DNA from: Clostridia bacterium
GTDB lineage: Bacteria; Bacillota; Clostridia; Oscillospirales; Acutalibacteraceae
NCBI GenBank assembly: GCA_024404065.1
Contig: JAKSQR010000003.1
Coordinates: forward strand, 1-29,750
Direction: 5' to 3'
Length of the DNA: 29,750 nt
Below, in pieces: positions 6,541-14,484 of this stretch; positions within the stretch are counted from its first letter, which is position 1; each line of letters begins with the position of its first letter. The translations under genes and the position numbers were made by a program. The notes below the pieces were generated by a model. It did no database searches, was not told the DNA's origin, and saw only the letters and a list, made by a program, of their open reading frames with translations.

Positions 6541-9039
6541 ATGGCTAAAGAAAATAAAATTCATGTTGGTTTTGGCTTCCACGTAAACTGCTATCACTCC
6601 TACAGAGGTGACAGCAATGATGGCTTAGGCTTCGGCTCTGACATCAGAATTATAAGAAAAATAATTGATGTGCTTAATGACCTTAACGAGCAGGGCATAC
6701 CTGTAAAAGGCACATGGGACAGTGAAAATTTCTTTTCGCTTGAAAAGATTTTACCTGAGCACGCACCTGATATTATTGAAGGTATTAAATACCGTACCGA
6801 TAAATGGGGCGACGAAAACATAATAATGGGCTACTCAAACGGTGCTCTCAGCGCAATGAACGAGGAGGAGCTTACTGCATCCATCAAGCTTGCAGTAACT
6901 AACCCTGAGGGCAGCGGTATTCAGGACCTTTTTGGCAAGTGCGAAATGATTGTAAGACCTCAGGAGGTTATGTTTACCCCCTCTGATGTTTCAGTTTACA
7001 ATAAGTGCGGTGTAAAGGCTCTTTGCCTTTACTACTCCTGCGTTCCCTTTGATGCATTCCGCACAATAATCCCCCGCCTTTCTGATGAGCACGCATTCAA
7101 CCCCCTCACCTACTCATACAAGGGTGAGGAGCTTACCATATTACCTACATATAACAACTCCGATATCTGCGATGCAGGCTGCCTGAGAAGCTGGGTTAAG
7201 GAGCTGCACGCAAAGCAGGAGAGCGGACAGATTAACAGGGATATGTTCATCTTTGTAAATATGGATGCAGATGCAATTTTCTGGGAGACAATGAATATAC
7301 CCGTAGTCGGCCATAAAATTGCTAACACAGATGGTATTCACGGCCTTGTTATGGAGGTTGCTGACCTTGACTTTGTTGAGTTTAACACACCCGGCGGCTA
7401 CCTTGCTGACCATGAATCCGTAGGCAAAATTGACTTTACACACGACGTAGCAGACGGCAACTTTACAGGCTATGCAAGCTGGAGTGAAAAGCCCTATAAC
7501 CGTAAAATATGGACAGCTATTGAGCGCTCAAGAGCAATGGCTAAGGTTAACGCTAAAAAGGATAACAACGCTGTATCATTTAAGGAGAGAGTGCTTCTTC
7601 TTTCCACCACTCACTTTGGCCTTGCAACTCCCGTACTTAATATTGAGCGTGAGCGCACAGCAAATGCCCTTGCAGACAGCATTGTAAAGGCTGAGAGTGA
7701 GGCACTCCCCCAGACTGAAACCATAAGAATCCACAATATTACAGGCTCTACACTTCAGTGCCTTCAGCTTAAAACTAACGGCATTGACGATGCAAGCAAG
7801 ATAAGGCTTAAAGGCAGAGGACTTAAAGATTACACAGTAATCGGCCTTGATGACAAGTGCGAAACTGTATTTGCAGTAATGCGTTTTGGTCAGAAAATAA
7901 GGCACTATGATATTGAGGTATTTACTGACGCAAAGCCTCAGTATGAGATAGTTTGCAACAAGCTTGAAACTGCAACTACTCAGATTATATTCAACCACCT
8001 TACAGGTGTTGAATCCGTAACATATAAGGGTCAGAAGGTTGGCGGCAGCGACTTCCTCAAGGGCTTTATCACCTACGCTGGCAAGAATTATGACTTCAGA
8101 GTGCTTGGCGTTAAGGGTATCCCCTGCGGCGGTACAGGCAAGGTTGTAAGAGTAAACGGCAGCATTCACCTGCCCGGTGAAATGACTGAAGGTAGCTTTG
8201 TTTACGATTTCTTCACCTTTGGCGGCTCTGATAATATTTATGTAAGAACAACTGTTAATTACCCCTACACCGAGGAGAGAGATTCAATCACAACCGAAAA
8301 CTCAACCCTTGGCAGATTTACAGATAACAAGTGGAGCGAAGCAGTCCCCTTCCAGCTTACACCTGAGCTTAAGGGTGACCTTTCCGTAGTAAAGAGAAAC
8401 TTTATGGGCGATTTCTCCTCATTCCGCACTGCTTCATTTATTGAAAGCGACGAGAGAAACTCCTCACTTGCATCATTTAACCATCAGCTTACAGCGGGCG
8501 TTGTAGGTCTTACCGGCTCAGATGCAGGTATGCTTATAGGTAACTCCCGTCAGGTGCTTAACTCCATGGCACACTGCCCCATGAGGCTTGATAATGATGG
8601 CACAGTACATCTGAGCCCATTCGGTCATTTCTATGGTCCTCAGAGGCATCACTGGTCAAGAGGCAATGACGAAATTCTCAGCGTTTACACCCTTGTTACT
8701 CCTCAGGGCAAATCCATTGCTCCCGCTTATGACGGCGTAACAGAAACAACAATGATGTCACTTTGCTTCTATGATGGCGGCATTCCAACAGATGAAGCTG
8801 CAGCCGATATTATAGCCTTTGCAGATGGCGCAGTTGCTACCGCACCTGAGGGTGCAATGCTTCAGCCCTTCTATGGCGATAACGTAACCTTCCGTGAAAC
8901 ATTGGAAAATGGTGAGGATGGCAAAAAGCTTGCTAACCCTGTATTCAACGGACTTAAAGGTCATGTTGGCGAATACATTTCAAAGGGCTACACAGCTATA
9001 AGCCACATTGTAAAAGCTCAGATTAAATCAAGAAAATAA
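6541..9039 (+). CDS. Large cytoplasmic protein, GH57/GH38-like glycoside hydrolase (tentative)
   Basis: This is an 832-aa protein with no signal peptide or membrane span. The first 340 residues look like an alpha/beta-barrel sugar-enzyme domain: HVGFGFHVN-CYHSYRGD (8-24), GTWDSENFF (57-65), MGYSNGALS (96-104), FVNMDADAIFW (238-248), and YASWSEKPYN followed by IERSRAM (311-333), resembling the active-site/helical-bundle transition of GH38 and GH57 enzymes. The C-terminal half is beta-rich, as in GH38 C-terminal sandwiches. Substrate unknown. The ATG at 6541 has AGGAGAG 7 nt upstream; an in-frame GTG at 6511 has no ribosome binding site. It is monocistronic, with its own promoter and terminator. 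The coding call is certain; the family call is by eye. Confidence 0.6.
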   Translation: MAKENKIHVGFGFHVNCYHSYRGDSNDGLGFGSDIRIIRKIIDVLNDLNEQGIPVKGTWDSENFFSLEKILPEHAPDIIEGIKYRTDKWGDENIIMGYSNGALSAMNEEELTASIKLAVTNPEGSGIQDLFGKCEMIVRPQEVMFTPSDVSVYNKCGVKALCLYYSCVPFDAFRTIIPRLSDEHAFNPLTYSYKGEELTILPTYNNSDICDAGCLRSWVKELHAKQESGQINRDMFIFVNMDADAIFWETMNIPVVGHKIANTDGIHGLVMEVADLDFVEFNTPGGYLADHESVGKIDFTHDVADGNFTGYASWSEKPYNRKIWTAIERSRAMAKVNAKKDNNAVSFKERVLLLSTTHFGLATPVLNIERERTANALADSIVKAESEALPQTETIRIHNITGSTLQCLQLKTNGIDDASKIRLKGRGLKDYTVIGLDDKCETVFAVMRFGQKIRHYDIEVFTDAKPQYEIVCNKLETATTQIIFNHLTGVESVTYKGQKVGGSDFLKGFITYAGKNYDFRVLGVKGIPCGGTGKVVRVNGSIHLPGEMTEGSFVYDFFTFGGSDNIYVRTTVNYPYTEERDSITTENSTLGRFTDNKWSEAVPFQLTPELKGDLSVVKRNFMGDFSSFRTASFIESDERNSSLASFNHQLTAGVVGLTGSDAGMLIGNSRQVLNSMAHCPMRLDNDGTVHLSPFGHFYGPQRHHWSRGNDEILSVYTLVTPQGKSIAPAYDGVTETTMMSLCFYDGGIPTDEAAADIIAFADGAVATAPEGAMLQPFYGDNVTFRETLENGEDGKKLANPVFNGLKGHVGEYISKGYTAISHIVKAQIKSRK

Positions 9040-9056
9040 AACTGATATAAAACATG

Positions 9057-9088
9057 AAGCCTCCCTGCAAAATGGGAGGCTTTTATAT
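9057..9088 (+). terminator. Rho-independent terminator after the GH-like gene
   Basis: AAGCCTCCC (9057-9065) and GGGAGGCTT (9074-9082) form a 9-bp stem with an 8-nt loop, followed by a T-rich run. It begins 18 nt after the stop codon. Confidence 0.85.
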
Positions 9089-9104
9089 ATTACTATATAT
9101 TTGT

Positions 9105-9142
9105 ATACAAAATCTCCCCCTTCGGTGTGAAGAGGGAGATTT
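9105..9142 (-). terminator. Terminator-like hairpin after hypA
   Basis: AAATCTCCCCCTT (9110-9122) and AAGAGGGAGATTT (9130-9142) form a 13-position stem with one mismatch. It is read on the minus strand, 4 nt past the hypA stop, and ends in TTTTGT. Its central arms are identical to those at 401-426. Confidence 0.75.
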
Positions 9143-9145
9143 GAT

Positions 9146-9490
9146 TTATGTTATTTCAATTTCTTTTATCAGAAATTCGTTGCCTGTGTGCAGGTAGGTA
9201 TTTGGGCTCTGGCAGTAGGGGCAGGTGCGGCCATACTGCATTGTGGGGTAATACTGCTTGCAGTCCTCACAGTAGGTAACAGCATCTATCTGCTCTATTT
9301 TCATAACACATTCTTTCATTATGTCATGCTTTTTTACTGCCCAGTTCCAGCAATCCTCCAAAAGATGGGGAACAACGCCTGAAACCTCACCAAGCTGAAT
9401 AGTTACAGACTTTACTTCCTCTGCATTATTCTCAATGGCAACCTTTTTAACATCGTCTATTACGTAAAATACTACGCCTAATTCGTGCAT
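9146..9490 (-). CDS. hypA: Hydrogenase/urease nickel metallochaperone HypA
   Basis: This 114-aa protein has the usual HypA length. It begins MHE, where His2 is the nickel ligand, and contains the conserved G-E-V-S-G-V-V-P block followed by W-x-W. A structural zinc site is formed by CxxC pairs at 74/77 and 90/93. HypA hands nickel to the maturing [NiFe]-hydrogenase large subunit together with HypB, and in some bacteria to urease. Here it is the last gene of a three-gene unit; its GAGG ribosome binding site overlaps the stop of the flavoprotein gene (8-nt gap). No hypC, D, E or F and no nickel enzyme is visible in the window, so the client is unknown. Confidence 0.93.
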   Translation of the reverse strand: MHELGVVFYVIDDVKKVAIENNAEEVKSVTIQLGEVSGVVPHLLEDCWNWAVKKHDIMKECVMKIEQIDAVTYCEDCKQYYPTMQYGRTCPYCQSPNTYLHTGNEFLIKEIEIT

Positions 9491-9498
9491 TTTATACC

Positions 9499-12465
9499 TC
9501 AGTGCTTGCCAGTATCCAGACCCATGGATTCACGGAATTCAACATACTTCTTTTCGTATTCCTTAACTTCCTTGGGAATCTTCTTAACTGCAAGCTTTGC
9601 AACATTCTTTGCAAAGTTGGGAAGAATGTACTTGAATTTATCCTCTGCAATAACCATGTCTGAGGCATGAGGATGGCTTCTTACAAGGTGAATTGCATCA
9701 AATTCGCACTTTGTGGTACAAACGCCGCAGCCAATACATCTGTTGGGGTCAACAACTGAAGCACCACAGCCAAGGCAACGTGCTGTTTCAATCTTAACCT
9801 GCTCTTCAGTAAGGGTCTTGTGAGCGTCTCTGAAGCTCATCTTGTGGTCAACGGATTCATCCATGCCAGCTTCCTGACGGGAAGAATTATCGTAATTATC
9901 AATAACAAGATTGTTCTTATCAAGCTCAATGAAATCACGACGGTTTCTGCCGTTCTGAAGGCTGAACTTCATGCTTGCGGTACGCTGCTCTTCTGTAGCG
10001 GGAACGGCATTTACATAAACGTTATCGTTCCACTGAACATATCTATGAAGTGATTCTGCAGCGCACTTACCCTCTTCAATAGCGTTGATTACGAAGGAAG
10101 GACCTGTGTAAACATCGCCGCCTACAAAGATATCAGGCTGTGCTGTCTGGAAGGTAAGGCCATCTGCAACAGGATAATTACCGTGCCAGAATTCAACCTT
10201 TTCGCCCTCAAGAAGCTTGCCCCATTCGATTGCCTGACCGATAGCATAAACTACGTTTGAGCACTCGATAGTCATTGTATCATTTTCATCATACTGAGGA
10301 GCAAACTTACCCTCTGCATTATGTGTAGCAGTGCACTTCTTAAATACAACTGCCTTAACCTTGCCGTTTTCGTCCTTAAGGATTTCTTTTGGACCCCAGC
10401 TGTTGCAGATTGCGATATCTTCCTCAAGTGTTTCTGCAACTTCTTCATTTGATGCAGGCATAGTTTCCCTTGTTTCAAGGCAAACCATTGAAACCTTGTT
10501 TGCGCCAAATCTGTGAGCTGTACGAGCGCAGTCAACAGCAACGTTACCGCCACCGATAACTACTACATCGCCTTCCATCTTCTGGCTCTGATCTTCAGTA
10601 GCCTTATGAAGGAAGCTTACTGCGATATCAATACCCTCAGCATCTTCGCCGGGAATATTTGCAAGTCTGCCGCCCTGGCAACCGATTGCAATATAGAATG
10701 CATCGTAGCCCTCAGCACGAAGCTCTGCAAGTGTAATATCCTTACCAACCTCAACGCCGCACTTGATTTCAACGCCAAGCTCTTTGATTACTTCGATTTC
10801 AGCATCAATAACGTCTTTTTCAAGCTTATATGAGGGAATACCGTAGCGCATCATACCGCCGGGCTTCTCACTCTTTTCAAAAATAGTGGGCTTATAGCCA
10901 TTGGTTGCAAGGTAGTATGCACAGGAAAGACCTGCAGGACCTGCACCAATGATGGCAATCTTCTGCTTCCAGTTTTTATATCTGTTAGAAGCTATCTGTA
11001 CAGGAGGAACATAGCGTGACTCAGCCTTAAGATCCTGCTCTGCAATAAACTTCTTAACTGCATCAATTGAAACTGCTCTGTCAATAGTACCACGGGTACA
11101 AGCATCCTCACACTTGTGGTTACATACACGGCCGCAGATTGCGGGGAAGGGATTATCCTTCTTAATAAGTGCAAGTGCATCCTGATATCTGCCCTGTGCA
11201 GCCATCTTTAAATAACCCTGAACAGCAACGTGTGCGGGGCAGGCTGTTTTACAGGGAGCTGTACCTGTATCATAGCAGTTGATTCTGTTTTCATTTCTGT
11301 ATTCGGGGCTCCACTTTTCATCCTTCCAGTTAAGGTACTCGTGGAGTGATGACTGCTCAGGAAGAGTACGGCGGGGATATACAACCTCACCCTTAGTTGT
11401 GCAAAGCTTCTGGCCAAGACGAACTGCACCTGCAGGGCAGTACTCAACGCACTTACCACAAGCAACACAATCCTTTGTTGTTACCTCTGCTCTGTATGCA
11501 GATGCTGACATATTTGGAGTGTTGAAATACTGTGATGTTCTGAGAGCGTTACAAATCTGTACATTACAGTTACAAATACCAAAAATTTTGTTATCGCCAT
11601 CAATATTTGTAACCTGATGAACAAAGCCTTTTTCTTCAGCACGGCGGAGAATATCCATTGCCTCTTCGTAAGTAATATCGTGACCCTTGCCTGTTTCACG
11701 GCAGTAATCTGCAAAGTCACCAACACCAATACACCAGCTGAAATCATCATCAGCACATACTTCACCTATAGCAGCACGTGAAGCACGGCAACTGCATCGG
11801 CCAACACCGATTTTGCCCTCATACTTTTTAAGCCAGTATGAAAGCTTTTCAATATCAATTGCTTCGTTTTCCATAGAGATAGCCTTCTCTACAGGGATAA
11901 CATGCATACCAACGCCTGCGCCGCCTTCGGGAATCATGTGTGTAATTCCTGCAAGGGGGATATATGTCATTCTTTCAAAGAAGTCACCTACAGCGGGATG
12001 CTCCATAAGTCTTGGATTTGAGCCATCAGCCTTCTCATCCATATTGAATAATTCTGCAGAGCCGGGAACAAACATAACAAGTGAATATCTTCTTTCACTC
12101 TGAGGAGCTGTTCTTCCGTTATGGTCATAGTGATAACCGTAGTCATATTCAAGAAGACCAATGTAGCACATTTCGTCAACAAGCTTCTGAAGGTCTTCTT
12201 CAGTATGGGTGCCCTTATCGAGCTTCTTCAGATCTTCAAATGTGTAATGGTGTCTTAACTCCATCTCAAGAGCAAGATCAGCCATTTCATCAGTTACGAT
12301 TTCTGCAAGGCCGTAATATTCAGGGTCCTCAACAGTAATACCCTTGATTTTATGGTCAAGCACGTCGGTAATTTTTTTGCCAAGCTTTACAATCTTTTCA
12401 TTTGCTACCTTATCATGTGAACGAGGTGGATCAATGAAAAAGTTGTACTCATACTTTTCTGCCAT
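9499..12465 (-). CDS. Multi-domain iron-sulfur flavoprotein: ferredoxin-like N-terminus fused to GltD-like NADPH oxidoreductase
   Basis: This 988-aa soluble fusion has several modules in order. There is a helical/winged-helix-like region (about 50-110), then a Cys-rich domain with CSC (224-226), C237, C245, C255, CNC (298-300) and C305, and a [4Fe-4S] motif CVACGKCVEYCP (333-344). A GltD/DPYD-type Cys-rich helical domain (about 397-470; CxxxC, CxxxC and CxxxC pairs) follows. The flavin core has FAD-binding IIGAGPAG (505-512), NADPH-binding VIGGGNVAVD (636-645) and the closing GGD...EEGKCAAE (782-804). Last is a ferredoxin region with CLGCG (897-901) and CIGCGVCTTKC (910-920). It should move electrons between NAD(P)H and ferredoxin or a protein partner. 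It is sandwiched between hypB (1-nt gap) and hypA (8-nt gap) in one transcript. The ATG has AAGGAG 9 nt upstream. Confidence 0.88.
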   Translation of the reverse strand: MAEKYEYNFFIDPPRSHDKVANEKIVKLGKKITDVLDHKIKGITVEDPEYYGLAEIVTDEMADLALEMELRHHYTFEDLKKLDKGTHTEEDLQKLVDEMCYIGLLEYDYGYHYDHNGRTAPQSERRYSLVMFVPGSAELFNMDEKADGSNPRLMEHPAVGDFFERMTYIPLAGITHMIPEGGAGVGMHVIPVEKAISMENEAIDIEKLSYWLKKYEGKIGVGRCSCRASRAAIGEVCADDDFSWCIGVGDFADYCRETGKGHDITYEEAMDILRRAEEKGFVHQVTNIDGDNKIFGICNCNVQICNALRTSQYFNTPNMSASAYRAEVTTKDCVACGKCVEYCPAGAVRLGQKLCTTKGEVVYPRRTLPEQSSLHEYLNWKDEKWSPEYRNENRINCYDTGTAPCKTACPAHVAVQGYLKMAAQGRYQDALALIKKDNPFPAICGRVCNHKCEDACTRGTIDRAVSIDAVKKFIAEQDLKAESRYVPPVQIASNRYKNWKQKIAIIGAGPAGLSCAYYLATNGYKPTIFEKSEKPGGMMRYGIPSYKLEKDVIDAEIEVIKELGVEIKCGVEVGKDITLAELRAEGYDAFYIAIGCQGGRLANIPGEDAEGIDIAVSFLHKATEDQSQKMEGDVVVIGGGNVAVDCARTAHRFGANKVSMVCLETRETMPASNEEVAETLEEDIAICNSWGPKEILKDENGKVKAVVFKKCTATHNAEGKFAPQYDENDTMTIECSNVVYAIGQAIEWGKLLEGEKVEFWHGNYPVADGLTFQTAQPDIFVGGDVYTGPSFVINAIEEGKCAAESLHRYVQWNDNVYVNAVPATEEQRTASMKFSLQNGRNRRDFIELDKNNLVIDNYDNSSRQEAGMDESVDHKMSFRDAHKTLTEEQVKIETARCLGCGASVVDPNRCIGCGVCTTKCEFDAIHLVRSHPHASDMVIAEDKFKYILPNFAKNVAKLAVKKIPKEVKEYEKKYVEFRESMGLDTGKH

Positions 12466-12466
12466 A

Positions 12467-13135
12467 TTATTCTTCTCCTTTTATTTCTTTGCGAACCCAC
12501 TGTGCAAGCACATCAATGCCTTCGCCTGTCTTTGCTGAAATTGGAATAATCTCTGCCTTTGGATTTCTCATGTGAACGTACTCTGTAACCTTATCCATAT
12601 CAAAATCAAAGTAAGGCATAACATCAATCTTGTTTATAATAACAAGGTCGCATACTGAGAACATAAGTGGATACTTAAGAGGCTTGTCGTGACCCTCAGG
12701 TACAGAAAGAATCATAACATTCTTTGTGGCACCTGTATCAAACTCTGCAGGGCAAACAAGGTTGCCTACATTCTCAAGTATGATTAAATCCACATCACCT
12801 GCCTGAAGACCTTCAACGCCCTGGCGGGTCATTTCGGCATCAAGGTGGCACATACCGCCTGTGTGAAGCTGAATGGATTTAACACCTGTTTTTTCTGCGA
12901 TTGTGATTGCATCTACATCGGAGTCAATATCGGCTTCCATTACGGCAACCTTTATTTCATCCTTGATGCTATTGATAAGCTTTGTGAGTGTGGTGGTTTT
13001 GCCTGAGCCTGGTGCAGACATAAGGTTCATAAGGTATATGCCCTTCTCCTTAAGCTGAGCCCTGAGCTCTGCTGCATCCTGGTCATTGTGGGCAAACACA
13101 CTCTGCTTAACCTCAATAACTCTGACTTTATCCAT
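12467..13135 (-). CDS. hypB: Nickel-incorporation GTPase HypB
   Basis: This 222-aa SIMIBI-class GTPase supports nickel insertion. The P-loop is SAPGSGKT (40-47), the metal-binding TGGMCH is at 92-97 with Cys96-His97, the second metal-site Cys is in ENVGNLVCP (Cys128), and the base-specificity motif is NKID (168-171). The His-rich and CxxCGC N-terminal nickel stores found in some HypB proteins are absent. I chose the ATG at 13135 because AAAGGGG sits 8 nt upstream; an in-frame ATG at 13156 lies inside a short hairpin with no ribosome binding site. It is the first gene of hypB-flavoprotein-hypA and supplies the ribosome binding site of the next gene within its own 3' end. Confidence 0.94.
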   Translation of the reverse strand: MDKVRVIEVKQSVFAHNDQDAAELRAQLKEKGIYLMNLMSAPGSGKTTTLTKLINSIKDEIKVAVMEADIDSDVDAITIAEKTGVKSIQLHTGGMCHLDAEMTRQGVEGLQAGDVDLIILENVGNLVCPAEFDTGATKNVMILSVPEGHDKPLKYPLMFSVCDLVIINKIDVMPYFDFDMDKVTEYVHMRNPKAEIIPISAKTGEGIDVLAQWVRKEIKGEE

Positions 13136-13150
13136 TAAATTTACCCCTTT

Positions 13151-13168
13151 GCGCATAATAGCGCATAA
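13151..13168 (-). promoter_or_regulatory. Small hairpin / direct repeat in the hypB leader
   Basis: The 8-mer GCGCATAA occurs twice (13151-13158 and 13161-13168, plus-strand reading), two bases apart. The same segment folds as TGCGC-TATTAT-GCGCA directly before the AAAGGGG ribosome binding site. It could be a protein site or a weak translational control hairpin. Confidence 0.3.
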
Positions 13169-13179
13169 ATATTTAATTT

Positions 13180-13208
13180 ATTATATTATATAAAATTCTT
13201 TTTTTCAA
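13180..13208 (-). promoter_or_regulatory. Promoter for hypB-flavoprotein-hypA
   Basis: On the minus strand TTGAAA (13203-13208) and TATAAT (13180-13185) are separated by 17 nt, giving a leader of about 38 nt before hypB. Confidence 0.65.
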
Positions 13209-13226
13209 TATCAAATAAAAATTTTC

Positions 13227-13255
13227 TTGCACTGCAGTTGTTACTTTGATATAAT
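13227..13255 (+). promoter_or_regulatory. Promoter for the Ntn-type amidase gene
   Basis: TTGCAC (13227-13232) and TATAAT (13250-13255) are separated by 17 nt. It is divergent from the hypB promoter. The spacer begins in an 8-bp palindrome, ACTGCAGT (13231-13238). Confidence 0.7.
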
Positions 13256-13285
13256 ACAACCAATTTATTATCAGGGAGAAAACAA

Positions 13286-14428
13286 ATGGCATTAAAAGAT
13301 TTACTTTCAAATTATCAGTCTGCAAAGAAAGCCCATAATCTTACAAAAGATACTGCTCAGCAGATTGACCCTAATATTTATCTGCTTGATTACAATAACG
13401 AATACTACCTTGATGAAATACTTGAGAGCGGTTGCTCATCAATTGCACAGCTTATCGGCTTTGCCACAAAGAAATTCAATAAAGATTTCATTATAGGCGA
13501 CCAAAAGGGCAGTGGTTGCACTACTTTTGACCTTCATAACCCTGACGGCGACCATCTGCTTGCAAGAAATTTTGACTTTAAGGAGGCTCCCTGCTTCGTT
13601 GTATGGACTCATCCCGAAGGAAAATACGCAAGCCTCAGCGTAGTTGATAATAACTTTATGCTTTATGGTAAAAAGCATTCCCTGTGGAAAAAGGGCAGCA
13701 GTCAGGTGCTTCTTGCCCCCTATTGTTGTGTAGACGGTATGAATGAAGAAGGTCTTGCAATTGCAGTGCTTCAGATAAGAGCAGCTGCTACAAAGCAGAC
13801 CGATAAATCAAAAAAGGATATTACCACAACACTTATGATAAGGGCTGTGCTTGACACCTGCAAAAATGTAGATGAAGCAATTGAGCTTATCAGCAGCTAT
13901 AATATGATAGACTCCCTTTTCACAAACTATCACTATCAGATAGTTGACAGAAGTGGTCGCTCAGTTACAGTTGAGTACATCAATAATGAACTGAAAATTT
14001 ATGAAAGAAACAGCGAAAAATATCCTGCAGAGGGCTCAATATTTGAGGATGACGGTCTTGACTTCCAGTATGTATGCAACTATGCCATGACAAAAAATAC
14101 TGACGGCTTTAAGGCGGAAATGCACGGAAGCGACAGAACTGATGCCGTAATAAAGGCTATGGGTGAAAACAACAACGTAATGACAGAGCTTGAGGCTATG
14201 GATTTACTCTCACACGTAATGCTTGACTATGACCATCCAAAATATCCATGGAATATAATCTCACTGTGGAGCATTGTTTATAACACTGAGAAGGGCACAG
14301 TTAAAATTGCTGCAAACGGTGAGTTTGAAAGAATTTACTCCTTCAGCATTGCAGAGCCCTGCAAGATACTCGCTAAAGAAAGTATTACCAACTCAAAATA
14401 CACTAAAACAGAGTGGGAATATCTTTAA
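13286..14428 (+). CDS. Linear amide C-N hydrolase, choloylglycine hydrolase / C45-like Ntn family
   Basis: This 380-aa protein has no signal peptide. The block GSGCTTF (76-81 region, Cys78) followed by LLARNFDF (91-98) is the signature of Ntn hydrolases of the choloylglycine hydrolase/acid ceramidase/acyltransferase (C45) group, in which a Cys freed at the N-terminus attacks a linear amide. Here the Cys lies 77 residues in, so it may need autocleavage of a propeptide, unlike bile salt hydrolases with Cys2. A later VDGMNEEGLAIAVL block fits the family. The substrate (bile salt, N-acyl amino acid, penicillin-like amide) cannot be read from sequence. GGGAG lies 8 nt before the ATG, and the gene is monocistronic with its own promoter and terminator. 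Confidence 0.82.
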   Translation: MALKDLLSNYQSAKKAHNLTKDTAQQIDPNIYLLDYNNEYYLDEILESGCSSIAQLIGFATKKFNKDFIIGDQKGSGCTTFDLHNPDGDHLLARNFDFKEAPCFVVWTHPEGKYASLSVVDNNFMLYGKKHSLWKKGSSQVLLAPYCCVDGMNEEGLAIAVLQIRAAATKQTDKSKKDITTTLMIRAVLDTCKNVDEAIELISSYNMIDSLFTNYHYQIVDRSGRSVTVEYINNELKIYERNSEKYPAEGSIFEDDGLDFQYVCNYAMTKNTDGFKAEMHGSDRTDAVIKAMGENNNVMTELEAMDLLSHVMLDYDHPKYPWNIISLWSIVYNTEKGTVKIAANGEFERIYSFSIAEPCKILAKESITNSKYTKTEWEYL

Positions 14429-14440
14429 TAAAAAGCATTC

Positions 14441-14476
14441 AACCCCTGTGGTATCACTACCGCAGGGGTTGTTTTT
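14441..14476 (+). terminator. Terminator after the amidase gene (may act in both directions)
   Basis: AACCCCTGTGGTA (14441-14453) and TACCGCAGGGGTT (14458-14470) form a 13-position stem with a four-base loop, then GTTTTT. It lies between two convergent genes and may also end transcription of the SH3 protein gene. Confidence 0.85.
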
Positions 14477-14484
14477 ATGTGGTA

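Noticed and set aside
7576..8169. 197-residue frame opposite the GH-like gene
   Set aside because: Antisense to a strongly coding gene; its Cys/Leu/Tyr-rich make-up is typical of a mirror frame, and it has no ribosome binding site.
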